This document shows positions 20,698-31,299 of a stretch of 64,000 bases of DNA, in pieces (within the stretch, counting starts at the first letter, position 1; every line of letters begins with the position of its first letter). The position numbers and the translations under genes were made by a program. The notes under the pieces are model-generated. The model ran no database searches. It worked only from the letters and a program-made list of their open reading frames with translations, and was not told where the DNA came from. The DNA is from Azolla caroliniana (taxonomy: Eukaryota > Polypodiophyta), in NCBI GenBank assembly GCA_043228905.1, contig JBHGNT010000005.1, positions 10,540,001 to 10,604,000 on the forward strand, given 5' to 3'.

Positions 20698-23600
20698 AAA
20701 AGAGCCACCATGGGGATCGATCTACAATTTGTCACCAACCGAGCTAGAAGTCCTTCGAGCCTATATAGAGGAGAATTTGGCAAACAGTTTCATTCAACAT
20801 TCGAAATCTCCAGCCAACGCACCCATTTTCTTCATCAAAAAAAAGGATGGATCACATCGTCTCGTCATAGACAATCGCGGCTTGAATAAGGTCATCATCA
20901 GGAATAGGTATGCACTTCCGCTTATCTCAACTCTTTTAGAACAGATCAGTGGTGCAAGGCTCTTTACAAAGATCGACTTACGAGGAGCATATAACCTCGT
21001 ACAGATCCAACCAGGAGATGAATGGAAGACCGTGTTCCGCACCAGATATGGGCACTTCGAGTATACGGTCATGCCATTCGGTCTCACTAATGCACCAACA
21101 GTCTTTTAGCATACGACAAATGATATATTCCGAGATCTCTTGGATGTTTTTTTGATCATCTATTTGGATGATCTACTAGTTTATTCGAAAACCCAAGAAG
21201 AGCATGATTCTCATGTACTATTAGTACTAAAACGGCTTCGAGAACATAGTCTTTATACAAAACTAGAAAAATGTAGCTTCGACTACAGAATTTGGCAAAC
21301 AGTTTCATTCGACATTCGAAATCTCCAGCCGGCGCACCCATTTTCTTCATCAATAAAAAGGATGGATCACATCGTCTCGTCATAGACTATCACAGCTTGA
21401 ATAAGGTCACCATCAAGAATAGATATGCACTTCCGCTTATCTCAAGTCTTTTAGAACGGATCAATGGTGCAAGGTTCTTCACAAAGATTGACTTACGAGG
21501 AGCATATAACCTCGTACAGATCCGACCAAGAGATGAATGGAAGACCACGTTCCGCACCAGATATGGGCACTTCGAGTATACGGTCATGCCATTCGGTCTC
21601 ACTAATGCATCAACAGTCTTCTAGCATATATCAAATGATATATTCCGAGATCTCTTGGATGTTTGTTTGATCATCTATTTGGATGATTTACTAGTTTATT
21701 CGAAGACCCAAGAAGAGCATGATTCTCATGTACTAGTAGTACTAAAACGGTTTCGAGAACATAGTCTTTATACAAAACTAGAAAAATGTAGCTTCGACTA
21801 CAACCAAGTGGAATTTCTAGGCTATGTCATCTCCTCGGAAGGCATCTCTATGAATCTAGCTAAGGTCAAAACTGTGGTAGAGTGGCAAACTTCACATTCA
21901 TTGCTAGATGTGCAATGCTTTTTAGGCTTTGCCGATTTCTACCGCAAGTTTATACAAGATTACTCAAAGCTTATTCTGCCTCTCACATAGCTTACCAAGA
22001 AGGGGCAGTCGTTTGTTTGGTCTAAAGAAGCAGACATGGCTTTTGAGAGTCTTAAGAAGGCATTTACATCAGCTCCTATTCTAGCTCATGTTGATCCGGC
22101 AAAACCATTCATCATTAAGGAAGATGCGCTGGATTCCGCCTTGGGTAGCATTCCTTCACAACAAGGCGATGAGGAAAAGCTACATCCTGTGGCTTTCCAC
22201 TCACACAAGTTTAACGCCACCGAAATCAACTATGAAATTCACGATAAAGAGTTATTAGCAATAGTGGACTCTTTTACGCAATGGAGGCATTTCCTAGAAG
22301 GATCTTCTCATCAAGTCACTGTATTCACTGATCACAAAAATCTTGCCTACTTCTAGAATGCTCGTGTATTAAATTGACGCCAAGCTCGGTGGGCCCAATT
22401 CCTCACTTGTTTCGACTTCAAAATTACATATCATCTTGGGAAGCAACAAGGGAAGGTAGATGTGTTATCGCGACGCTCGTATCTAGCACCGCGTCCCAAT
22501 GTGCCAACATTCGACAACCAAAAGCAAGTAATCCTAGGACCGGCATGACTGCAATCAATGCGGGTTTTCAATATGCCATTGGATTCACACATTATCGATT
22601 CCGTACATGAGGACTTGAAGATCGATGCTTTTGCTCAAGCCATTCTAGCACAAATTGATCCCTCTTGGGCATCTTGTTCACAGTTGCAACAACTAGGTAC
22701 GGATTATCGACAATTCGAATGTCATAATGGATTACTATTCTTTAAGAAGCTCTTGTATGTTCCTAATGGTTCTTGTCGCCTTTGAGTAGTCCAAAAATGT
22801 CATGACACATATACAGCTAGGCATTTTGGTAGTACTAAAACGTTAGATTTAGTACAACGATCATTTTGGTGGCCTCATATGTGACGATTTGTCGAAGATT
22901 ATGTTCAGACATGTGTTACATATTGCAGCGCAAAGATGCCAAGACACCATCCATATGGTTTATTGGAACCATTACCAATTCCAAGCATGTCGTGGCAATC
23001 CATTGCTCTAGATTTTATCACATATCTTCTAGTTTCTAAGGGATTCAATGCGATCTTAACACTAGTAGATCGATATACGAAGATGGCCCATTTCCTGCCA
23101 TGTAATAAGTAAATTACTAGGGAAGAAACTGCCGAAACTGTCATGCGTGAGGTATGTCGGCATCATGGCCTCCCCAATAGTATCATCAGTGACTATGGAC
23201 CCCAGTTCATCTCGAAATTTTGGAAGCACCTCTTCAAAATGCTCAAGGTCACTTGTAACCTCTCATCTGGCTACCACCCACAAAAAGACAGACAAGTAGA
23301 ACGAACAAATCAAACGTTGGAACAGTGTCTCCAGTGTTTTCTAAGCTATCATCAAGATGACTGGGCGGATATTCTCCATTTCCCCTAATTTGCGTATAAT
23401 AACTCTATCCACTCATCGACTAAGGTCACAACATTTTACGCTTATATAGGCTATCATCCCCGGTGGTGTGTTTTCAAAACTCTGGAGTTACCCACAAATC
23501 CTTGTGCAGAGTATCATTTGGAGCAGTTACGCAAGATACAGGCAACTTTATCTACTCATTTACAACAACCTCAACAAACACACAAGGATTATGCGGATCG

Positions 23601-23870
23601 TCATCAGCTTCCATCCAATTTTAACATTAGAGATTGGGTATGGTTATTACGATGACACATCAAGACTACTCACCTATGCAATAAATTGGATTATCGGGGA
23701 TTGGGTCCTTTCCATATTATCAGAAAAATTAATGATGTCGCTTTTCGTCTCAATCTACCACCGCAACTACAGATACATACGGTATTTTCATAGTTCTCTC
23801 CTAGAACCCTATCAGGACAGCACTATCCTAGGTCATATCAAACCACCTCCACCCCCGATCGAGAACTTGA
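20698..23870 (+). pseudogene. Gypsy chromovirus pol: reverse transcriptase (duplicated), RNase H, integrase
   Basis: Order on the plus strand: reverse transcriptase copy 1 ([30 protein letters not shown] near 21155) and copy 2 (YLDD near 21670), [20 protein letters not shown] (about 21910), RNase H ([25 protein letters not shown], about 22130-22280), and integrase zinc finger (CHDTYTARHF near 22800). The integrase core has D at 23011, D in SDYGPQF near 23190 and E in VERTNQTLE near 23297. At least six stops (for example TAG after APTVF in both duplicates) and a 515-bp duplication make it dead. It is the internal body of the element whose 3' LTR is 24199-24649. Tf1/Tcn1-type chromoviruses have this layout. 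Confidence 0.85.
20773..21802 (+). repeat. 515-bp tandem duplication in reverse transcriptase
   Basis: The segment from GAATTTGGCAAACAGTTTCATTC (20773) to CTTCGACTACA is repeated directly from 21288 with a period of 515 bp. The copies are about 95% alike. They share the TAG after the APTVF motif, so that stop predates the duplication. The period is not a multiple of three, so the junction shifts frame. Confidence 0.93.
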
Positions 23871-24102
23871 AGATGGACCTGAGTACGAGGTTTCCGCCAT
23901 CCTCAATTCCAAGATTGTTTGCAACAAGCTCTACTATTTGGTCGATTGGCTAGGATATAGTCCCAACGAGGGTACTTGGGAACCAATAGAGAATGTGACT
24001 AATGCTTGTGCTCTTCTTGAAGACGTCCATCGTCAACATCCAGACAAACCGGGTCCTCAATCCAGAACGACTCGTAACACTTGTCGTTTTAAAGGGGGGA
24101 TA
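23871..24102 (+). pseudogene. Chromodomain at the integrase C-terminus
   Basis: After the IKPPPPPIEN run the plus strand encodes VDWLGYSPNEGTWEPIEN, then NACALLEDVHRQHP. This is the aromatic-cage core of a retroelement chromodomain, which binds methylated histone tails and steers integration to heterochromatin. The frame shifts just before it, so it is no longer fused in this copy. It identifies the element as a chromovirus. Confidence 0.82.
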
Positions 24103-24197
24103 GTGCTCTTCTTGAAGACTTCCATCGTCAATATCCAGACAAACCGGGTCCTCAATCCAGAACGACTCGTAACACTTGTCGTTTTAAAGTGGGGATA
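24008..24197 (+). repeat. 95-bp tandem duplication ending in the polypurine tract
   Basis: GTGCTCTTCTTGAAGAC begins at 24008 and again at 24103. Each unit ends in a TTTTAAAG-GGGGATAGTG purine tract. The second tract abuts the LTR. The copy at 12570-12679 has only one unit, so the duplication is specific to this copy. Confidence 0.9.
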
Positions 24198-24198
24198 G

Positions 24199-24489
24199 TG
24201 TCATGATATGGCAAGATTTGAACCCATGACTTTATGTTACATAGGTCGAGCCCTTGCCATTAGACTATACATTGTAATACGAAGGATATTATTTTCATTT
24301 ATTATTTCAGTATAGAAAATTAATGTATATTCCATATTTCTCTGGAACATTCTAGAAACTTCAGGAGTACTCCTAATAACACTATATAAGGAGGCACAAG
24401 GCATTATTTCGAACCAAATCAGTTCAACACCAGTCTTAAGCCTCCAAGCTACTACTGTATATTCTCTTCACATAATATATATCTTTTGT

Positions 24490-24559
<70 letters not shown>

Positions 24560-24649
24560 TTCCTTCTCTCGAGAGTTCTACACCTCTCTTAGTACTAATC
24601 CTCATCTTTTAGTACTAATTCCTTCTATGTCTTAGTACTGTTCCTAACA
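24199..24649 (+). repeat. Gypsy chromovirus 3' LTR, copy 2
   Basis: A 451-bp LTR, TGTCATGATATGG...GTTCCTAACA. On the minus strand it holds TAGTCTAATGG (near 24268) and GGTTCAAATC (near 24226), fitting pol III A-box and B-box consensus. TAGTACTAA-type motifs recur near its end. The sequence beyond it is minus-strand gypsy RNase H. Confidence 0.88.
24494..24554. repeat. (CT)n microsatellite in the LTR
   Basis: About 60 bases of almost perfect CT dinucleotide repeat. The paralogous LTR at 12680 has a shorter, interrupted run in the same place. Confidence 0.95.
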
Positions 24650-24710
24650 GATAGTATGCATTGCCATTAGTCGTAGACGATCAAGACCTAAGAGGATTTT
24701 CTTTTAACTT
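24650..24710 (-). pseudogene. Gypsy RNase H end, interrupted by the DNA transposon
   Basis: This 61-bp segment matches 13111-13171 and continues, after the 24711-40027 element, at 40028. It shows that the plus-strand gypsy LTR sits in a minus-strand gypsy, and that the DNA transposon later landed in the remaining flank. Confidence 0.85.
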
Positions 24711-24734
24711 GCGTAAAAGCATGCGAGTGGAAAC
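24711..24734 (+). repeat. Left terminal inverted repeat
   Basis: 24 bp starting GCGTAAAAGCATGCGAGTGG. It matches the inverted right end at 21 of 24 positions, and 19 inner bases are identical. Confidence 0.88.
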
Positions 24735-25655
24735 ACTATTATAGCTAATTAGCTACTAAAATGGCCACAGCTAATTAGCTATTTGTTTAGCTAGTTTTTT
24801 TGTGGGAAAATCATAAGGATGGTTTATGAAATTTTATGTTTTATTATTTAAATACATGTCATTTAATTGATGAGAATACTCAAATATTTGAACTTTGGTT
24901 TCTAACATAGTGGAACATGGGGAATAGTGCCATCATCTAAGGTCGACTTGAATGACATCAAATTCTTGATAATCCTGAGTTCGAGTTCAAACTCCAAACA
25001 GATGGAGTACTCTGAGCATGAACGCAGACAAAGCCCCCGCAGCAACACAAAAAACTCTGAGATCGACATTGTACCTTCAGAGCTACAACACACGAGCTAG
25101 TCGATCCTCGTCCTGGTATGTATCAGTTACATATTTAAAACATTTTTTCTTTCCTAATTTATAACTATCTATAACTTTGGTGCCTGTTCATCTTTCCCAA
25201 AAATCGAATAGGGTGAAGTCGTTGGAGTCCCAAACAAGGATGTCTTGAAGATCGGGGTGTAGCAGTAGGTGTGTTTCTGATTGACAGAATTTCGTAATAC
25301 GGTTGATTTCTACCTTTAGTGATGATTAGGGTTTGTGTTTCCATTAAGCGGTTTAGGGTTTCTGATTACAAATTTCAGATTGCAAGTTTCTGGTTACAAT
25401 TTTCTAATTACAAATTTCTGATTACTATCGCAATCTGTTGTAATTTTGCACCAATTCTCATGACAAATTCTGATTAGGGTTTTTGATTTTTTAAGTGGTT
25501 GATTTCTGATACATGTTGAAAAGAACAGATTACAAATTTCAGATTACTGTCTCAAAGTGTTCTAATATTGCACCAAATTCACATTAAAAATTCTGTTTTT
25601 GCACCAATTCTGATTACTGATTTTCTATTTCAAGTGACTCATTCCTCCCTATCCT
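24735..25655 (+). other. Left subterminal region of the DNA transposon
   Basis: Two TAGCTAATTAGCTA palindromes lie within 60 bp of the TIR. An AT-rich stretch follows. Near 24905-25115 there is a short open stretch ending in a good donor-like CCTG/GTATGTAT, and near 25210-25255 another short open stretch. ATTACAAATTTCTGATT motifs recur at 25365-25620. A promoter and small 5' exons of the plus-strand gene are likely here, but I cannot fix them. Confidence 0.45.
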
Positions 25656-26030
25656 AGAGTGCTGAACTTCGAAAAAATTTGCGAGACAAAGGAGGAGTTT
25701 CACAACATATATGGTCTATCACTCGAGGGTATTGACCTTGTTGTTCTAACTGATAGATTGATTAGTGATGTAGATTGGATGTTAGTATATAAAGTGCCTA
25801 GAGTGAAAGGCAAGCTCAAGCTCAAGCTCAAGCATGTACAACCGGACCTGTACGACGAATGCATGAGACTGCACCAGAAAGTACATCAAGAGATTCCAGT
25901 CAACAACGAGTTGTCAGTTTCATTTGCCAGAGCTTTTGCATACGAGTATTGCAAAACAGCAAAGGAATCTCGTGACCCTGAAATGTATAGGGTAGCTTGG
26001 GCAATTTATGGTGAGGCATCGGTAGAAAGA
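25656..26030 (+). CDS. Plus-strand transposon gene, exon of unknown function
   Basis: After an acceptor-like CCCTATCCTAG the frame is open for about 120 codons (VLNFEKICETKEEFHNIYGL, later AKESRDPEMYRVAWAIYGEA) until a copia LTR interrupts it at 26031. GTAGAA at about 26021 could be a splice donor. The protein is charged and shows no domain I recognise; a lysine-rich KGKLKLKLKH run is notable. If spliced, the next exon would start near 33330 beyond the array, parallel to the transposase gene on the other strand. Real-gene status rests on the open frame and the position only. Confidence 0.45.
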
Positions 26031-26666
26031 TGTCAGAAGATGGGGACAGGTCCCTCCGGATGGGAAGGGAGACGAACAGTGCTGATGAGCAAACCGGATG
26101 AGGAGTACCCGGCTTCGGAGAGTCGGATGGTGCAGACCCGGTGAGAACCGGATGAGGAGTACCCGGCTACGGAGAGCCGGATGGTGAAGACCCGGTGAGG
26201 AGTGCTCACCGGATGAAGAGACATATTCGTAAATATGTTTCTGAGAGTCCATCGTGGCTATATTTGTAAATAGCCGAAAAGTGATATTAGTATAAATATG
26301 ACTTAGGGCAAACTTTTGTAGGGTGGTTGTCATTCTTGTTGGTGCAAGGAGAGAGAGAGCGTGTAACTGTGTACAGAGAGGGAGAGAGAGAAAGAGGTCG
26401 TTGCCTCTGATGTAACCGCCGCCTGTGGCGAGGATCGTGAGCACGAGGTCGTTGCCTCCATGAACTCACTATTGTACATTCTAACATAGTGATAGTTTGC
26501 AGCTTGTGGGCTGCCGTGGTTTTTCCCTTGGTTTGGGTTTTCCACGTAAACATCCTGCGTACTCTTCTCTTCTTCGTGTTGTGCATTCTTTCACCGTTTT
26601 TCTATGTATGATTCCAAGCTCAGTTGTGGCCGAGCGCTGCGCATAAGGAATGTGTAGTTCCCATCA
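26031..26666 (+). repeat. 5' LTR of the nested copia
   Basis: About 636 bp, ending AGTTCCCATCA at 26666. It has two diverged units of a roughly 57-bp repeat (ACCGGATGAGGAGTACCCGG) at 26090-26210, and a palindromic ACATATTCGTAAATATGT at 26221-26238 that the 3' LTR lacks. The exact first base is uncertain because the start differs from the 3' LTR (TGTCAGAAGATGGGG against TGTTGGGA). Confidence 0.8.
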
Positions 26667-26668
26667 AG

Positions 26669-26680
26669 TGGTATCAGAGC
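26669..26680 (+). other. Primer binding site of the nested copia
   Basis: A perfect TGGTATCAGAGC two bases after the LTR. Confidence 0.93.
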
Positions 26681-26695
26681 GAAACGACACAGAAA

Positions 26696-29600
26696 ATGGA
26701 CGATTCGTTGGGAGGCATGTTCAAGCTCACCGGCTCCAACTATTCGGTATGGAAGTCGAAGATGAGAGACATGCTCGTGGTTAAAGATCTTTGGTTGCCG
26801 GTTCAGTTTGGGGACAAGAGACCGGATAAAATCGACACCACGATATGGGAGGTGATGCACATGAAGACAACGGCTTACATACGGTGCTTCATCGACATGA
26901 GCCTATACAACAACTTCAATGAAGAGAGCAAGGCTCATGAGCTCTGGGAGAAGATCGGCATTATGTTTCAAAACAAAAATGTTGTTAATCAGGTTTCGGT
27001 ATTCCGGAAGCTAGTAAGACTCCGGTACCAAGATGGCTCCAACATGGCGGAGCACATGAATGCCTTCCAGGGGCTGATCCACCAAGCAACATCATTGGAA
27101 GTACCTCTCACCGACGAGGTACTGGCACTACTCCTGCTCGGTTCCCTCCCAGATAGCTGGGAGACGTTGGTTGTCACCTTGGGCAACGCCGGGCCGGAAG
27201 GAAAATGGTTATCCCTAACAAGAGTGAAGTCGAGCTTGCTAGATGAGGAGGCGCGTCGGAAAGATAAGGATACAAGCTCCGATTCCAAAGCGCTCCTTAC
27301 CGAATCGGAACGCAGAAGACATAGAAACCGTAGTCCCCAGAACCGGGAAAAGTCGGGGACACGGTCAAAGTCAAGGGAGAGGCCTACTTGCTTCTATTGC
27401 GGCAAGCCAGGACACTTCCAGAAGAACTGTCGGCATTTCCGAAAGGACAAGGAAACCGACGGTGCCGATTCGAAGCAGATACCGGACCGGAATGGTAAAG
27501 ACCAGAGGGGAACGGACTGGAAGGGGATGACGGCAATCGCGGCAAGTGAAGAAGAGTTGATGCTCATCACCGAGGAGAGTGAGATAAACCTTGCCGGCGA
27601 CGAGATGACCTGGGTGGTCGACTCTGGAGCGTCGTTCCACCTTACCCCGGACCGGAAATGCTTCTCATCCTACTCAGTCGGTGATCACGGCTGTGTCCGG
27701 ATGGGGAATGAAGGAACATGCCGAATTGTCGGCATAGGAGACGTGTGGCTGACAACACCAACCGGATGCAAGTTGTTACTGAAGGATGTCTGACACGTTC
27801 CAGAGGTTCGTCTGAACCTAATATCAGCTGGTCGGCTAGATGATGAAGGCTACATGGGTAGCATCCGGAACGGTGTCATGAAGTTCAGCAAAGGGAGCCT
27901 GATTGTGGCTCGGGCCTGGAAGGTAAACACACTGTACCTGATGAATGCCTGGTTATGTCCAGAGGAAGTGAACGTGGCATCTGACACTGTCAGTGAGTTG
28001 TGGCACAAAAGGCTGTGTCACATGAGCGAGAAGGGGATGAAGAGGCTTGCAGACGGCAACCTCATTCCAGTGAAGAACGTGCACTTGGAGAAGTGCACTG
28101 ATTGTCTGGCCGATAAGCAAAACCGGACCTCTTTCCGATCAAGGCCACCGATGAGACGTAATGCGCCATTGGAGTTGGTGCATACGGATGTATGTCAAGT
28201 GGATAAGAAGTCACATGCCGGATCGCAGTACTTCGTGACGTTCATAGATGACCACGGCCGGAAGCTGTGGGCCACACCATTGAAGACGAAGGATCAGGTG
28301 TTATTCGTCTTCAAAGAGCTTCACGCGAGAGTGGAAAGAGAAACTGGCCGAAAACTGAAGGCGGTTCAAGCAGATAGCGGAGGTGAATACCGGGGGCAGT
28401 TCGAGGAGTACTGTCGCTCGAAGGGAATCCGGCTCGAATAATGGAGAGGGTCCGGAGTATGCTATCGCATGCAAAACTACCCAAGAAATTTTGGACTGAG
28501 GCACTATCGACGACGACATATGTGATAAACATATCACCCTCAGTACCCTAGGACGGAGACACGCCACAGAGAGTATGGACCGGTAAGGAAGTGTCCTACC
28601 GGCATCTGAAGGTATTCGGGTGTCTCGCGTACGTGTATCTAGCTAAGGACCGGAGAAGAAAGTTAGATCCAAAGACCCGGCCATGCATATTCCTCAGCTA
28701 CGGAGACGATGAGTTCGGCTACCGAGTGTGGGACCTGGTTGACAAGAAGGTATTCCGGAGTCGAGATATTATCTTCATGGAGGACAAGACGCTCGCCGAC
28801 TGGGAGTCGGAGAAGAAGATAATGAACTCCAAGTCGACCGGTAAGGATCGATTCTACGATGAGCAGACTCAACCGGCGAGAGACCGGTTAGCACTCGAAG
28901 AACCTGCCGGTTACGGTGAGGATACAGAATAGGTTGAAGAAGAAGTAGAGGAAGCCGAATCCGGAACCGGCCAAGACCCCGAATCGGATTCAGATGAAGA
29001 GAAAATGGAGGAGCCGGTTACCGAAGCCCGAAGACGGAGATATCCTCTCAAAGAGAGAAGGCCCCCCCGGAGATTTCCGGATGTAGAGCATGTGCTGCTA
29101 ACCGATGAGGGGGAGCCAAAAAGCTACGAAGAAGCGAAGGATGACACCCACAACCGCAAATGGTTAAGTGCCATGCAGGATGAGCTGGATTCCCTGCATG
29201 AGAACCATACGTATAAATTGGTGGAGTTGCCGAAAGGAAAGCGGGCACTCTGAAACAAGTGGGTGTACAAGTTGAAACCGGGAGATGCCGGCAACCCCCC
29301 GAGATACAAAGCCAGGATCGTGGTGAAGGGGTTCCAACAGAAGAAGGGCGTGGACTTTGATGAGATATTTGCCCCGGTAGTAAAGATGACCTCCATCCGA
29401 ATGGTGTTCAGTATAGCGGCGAGCATGGACCTCGAGGTAAAGCAGCTGGACGTGAAGACGGCATTCCTTCACGGCGACCTCGAAAGGATTCGTGGAGAAA
29501 GAGAAGGAGCACCTGGTATACCGGTTGAAGAAGAGCCTCTACGGGTTGAAGCAGGCCCCCCGGCAATGGTACCGGAAGTTTGACTCCTTCATGACCGATC

Positions 29601-30663
29601 AAGGGTACCACAAGACGCAGGCCGATCACTGCGTGTTTGTGAAGGAGTTCGAAGGAGGCAACTTCCTGATACTCCTTCTGTACGTGGATGACATGTTGAT
29701 CGTCGGATGGGACCAAGTCAAAATACGGATGCTGAAGAAGGCTCTCAACCGGACCTTCTCAATGAAAGACTTGGGTCCGGCAAGACAGATGTTGGGGATG
29801 CATATTATCTGAAACTGGTCAGTGAAGCAATTGTGGCTGTCACAGGAGAAGTACGTGACAAAGGTGCTTCACCGGTTCAACTTGGCAGATGCGAAACCGG
29901 TCGGATCGACACTTCCGGCAAACTGTAGGTTATCCGGTAAGCAAAGCCCGAAGACGAAAGCAGAGAAGGCGGATATGATGAAGATTCCATATGCCTCTAC
30001 CGTCGGGAGCTTAATGTAGGCAATGGTTTGTACCCGACCGGATATAGAATACGCAGTCGGAGTGATGAGCCGGTTTATGAGCAATCCCGGCAAGGAGCAC
30101 TGGAACGCGGTCAAATGGATACTCCGGTACTTGAAGGGCACTTCAAATATGTGTCTCCGCCTCGGTTCCGGAAAACCTCAACTTGACAGTTTCACCGATT
30201 CGGACATGTCGGCTGATGTGGATACCAGCCGGTCTGCATCCGGGTATGTAATGACATATGCAGGGGGAGCTGTATCGTGGCAGTCGAGGCTGCAGAAGAC
30301 GGTTGCATTATCAACCATGGAGGCGGAGCGGAGTACATGGCGGTTGTGGAAGCCGGCAAGGAAATATTAGGGATGAAGGACTTCATCGGAGAGCTCGGTA
30401 TCCGGCCAGATGAATACCGGCTCTATTGCGACAGTCAAAGTGCCATCCACCTTGCTAAGAATACTGCCTACCATTCCCGGACGAAGCATATCTAGCAAAG
30501 GTATCACTGGATCCGGGAAAGAGTAGATGACCAGGAGTTCGCGCTGACGAAGATCCACACAGCCGAGAACGGGTCGGATATGCTGACCAAAGTATTGATA
30601 CCCGACAAGCTGGATGCATGCAGGAAGCGGATTGGACTAGTAAGACACCCCATGCCGGAGTGA
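26696..30663 (+). pseudogene. Copia gag-pol, broken
   Basis: The ATG at 26696 opens gag (MDDSLGGMFKLTGSNYSVWK). Zinc knuckle CFYCGKPGHFQKNC lies near 27395, protease WVVDSGASFHLTP near 27615. Integrase H-H-C-C follows near 28000-28110 (LWHKRLCHMSEKG, CTDCLADKQ), with D in LVHTDVCQ and D in QADSGGEY. About 28438 a deletion removes the stretch with the catalytic glutamate. Reverse transcriptase has FLHGDL (29470) and LLYVDDMLI (29675). RNase H has FTDSDMSAD (30195) and YCDSQSAIHLAKN (30425). Stops at 27791, 28438, 28930, 29251, 29810, 30017 and 30493 and at least two frameshifts make it non-functional. Confidence 0.88.
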
Positions 30664-30673
30664 AGGGGGAGTT
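30664..30673 (+). other. Polypurine tract of the nested copia
   Basis: AGGGGGAGTT directly before the 3' LTR. Confidence 0.85.
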
Positions 30674-31276
30674 TGTTGGGAGACAGGTCCCTCCGGATGG
30701 GAAGGGAGAAGAACAGTGTTGATGAGCAAACCGGATGAGGAGTACCCGGCTTCGGAGAGTCGGATGGTTCAGACCCGGTGAGAACCGGATGAGGAGTACC
30801 CGGCTACGGAGAGCCGGATGGTGAAGACCCGGTGAGGAGTGCTCACCGGATGAAGAGTCCATCGTGGCTATATTTGTAAATAGCCGAAAAGTGATATTAG
30901 TATAAATATGACTTAGGGCAAACTTTTGTAGGGTGGTTGTCATTCTTGTTGGTGCAAGGAGAGAGAGAGTGCGTAACTGTGTACAAAGAGGGAGAGAGAG
31001 AAAGAGGTCGTTGCCTCTGTTGTAACCGCCGCCTGTGGCGAGGATCGTGAGCACGAGGTCGTTGCCTCCATGAACTCACTGTTGTACATTCTAACATAGT
31101 GATAGTTTGCAGCCTGTGGGCTGCCGTGGTTTTTCCCTTAGTTTGGGTTTTCCACGTAAACATCCTGCGTACTCTTCTCTTCTTCATGTCGTGCATTCTT
31201 TCACCGTTTTTCTATGTATGATTCTAAGCTCGGTTGTGGCCGAGCGTTGCGCATAAGGAACGTGTAGTTCCCGTCA
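30674..31276 (+). repeat. 3' LTR of the nested copia
   Basis: 603 bp from TGTTGGGAGACAGG to AGTTCCCGTCA. Compared with the 5' LTR it has lost 27 bp between two GAG triplets and has scattered substitutions. Confidence 0.88.
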
Positions 31277-31299
31277 CGTAAGCTATATAAAGTGTGGAA

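Larger units (their letters stand above)
26031..31276 (+). mobile_element. Nested Ty1/copia element
   Basis: A plus-strand copia with both LTRs, primer site, gag, pol and purine tract, inserted in the DNA transposon. I could not find a clear target duplication: AAAGA on the left and CGTAA on the right. Its LTRs differ by a 27-bp deletion and by changes at the first bases. Its relative on the minus strand is at 60334-62561. Confidence 0.88.

Noticed and set aside
24199-24290. A functional tRNA gene
   Set aside because: A and B boxes are present, but no full cloverleaf with acceptor stem can be drawn.
26033-26444. Minus-strand ORFs rich in repeats
   Set aside because: They are antisense to the LTR minisatellite and recur only because the LTR is repeated at 30674.
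26026-31281. Target duplication around the nested copia
   Set aside because: AAAGA on the left and CGTAA on the right do not match for any plausible first base of the 5' LTR.
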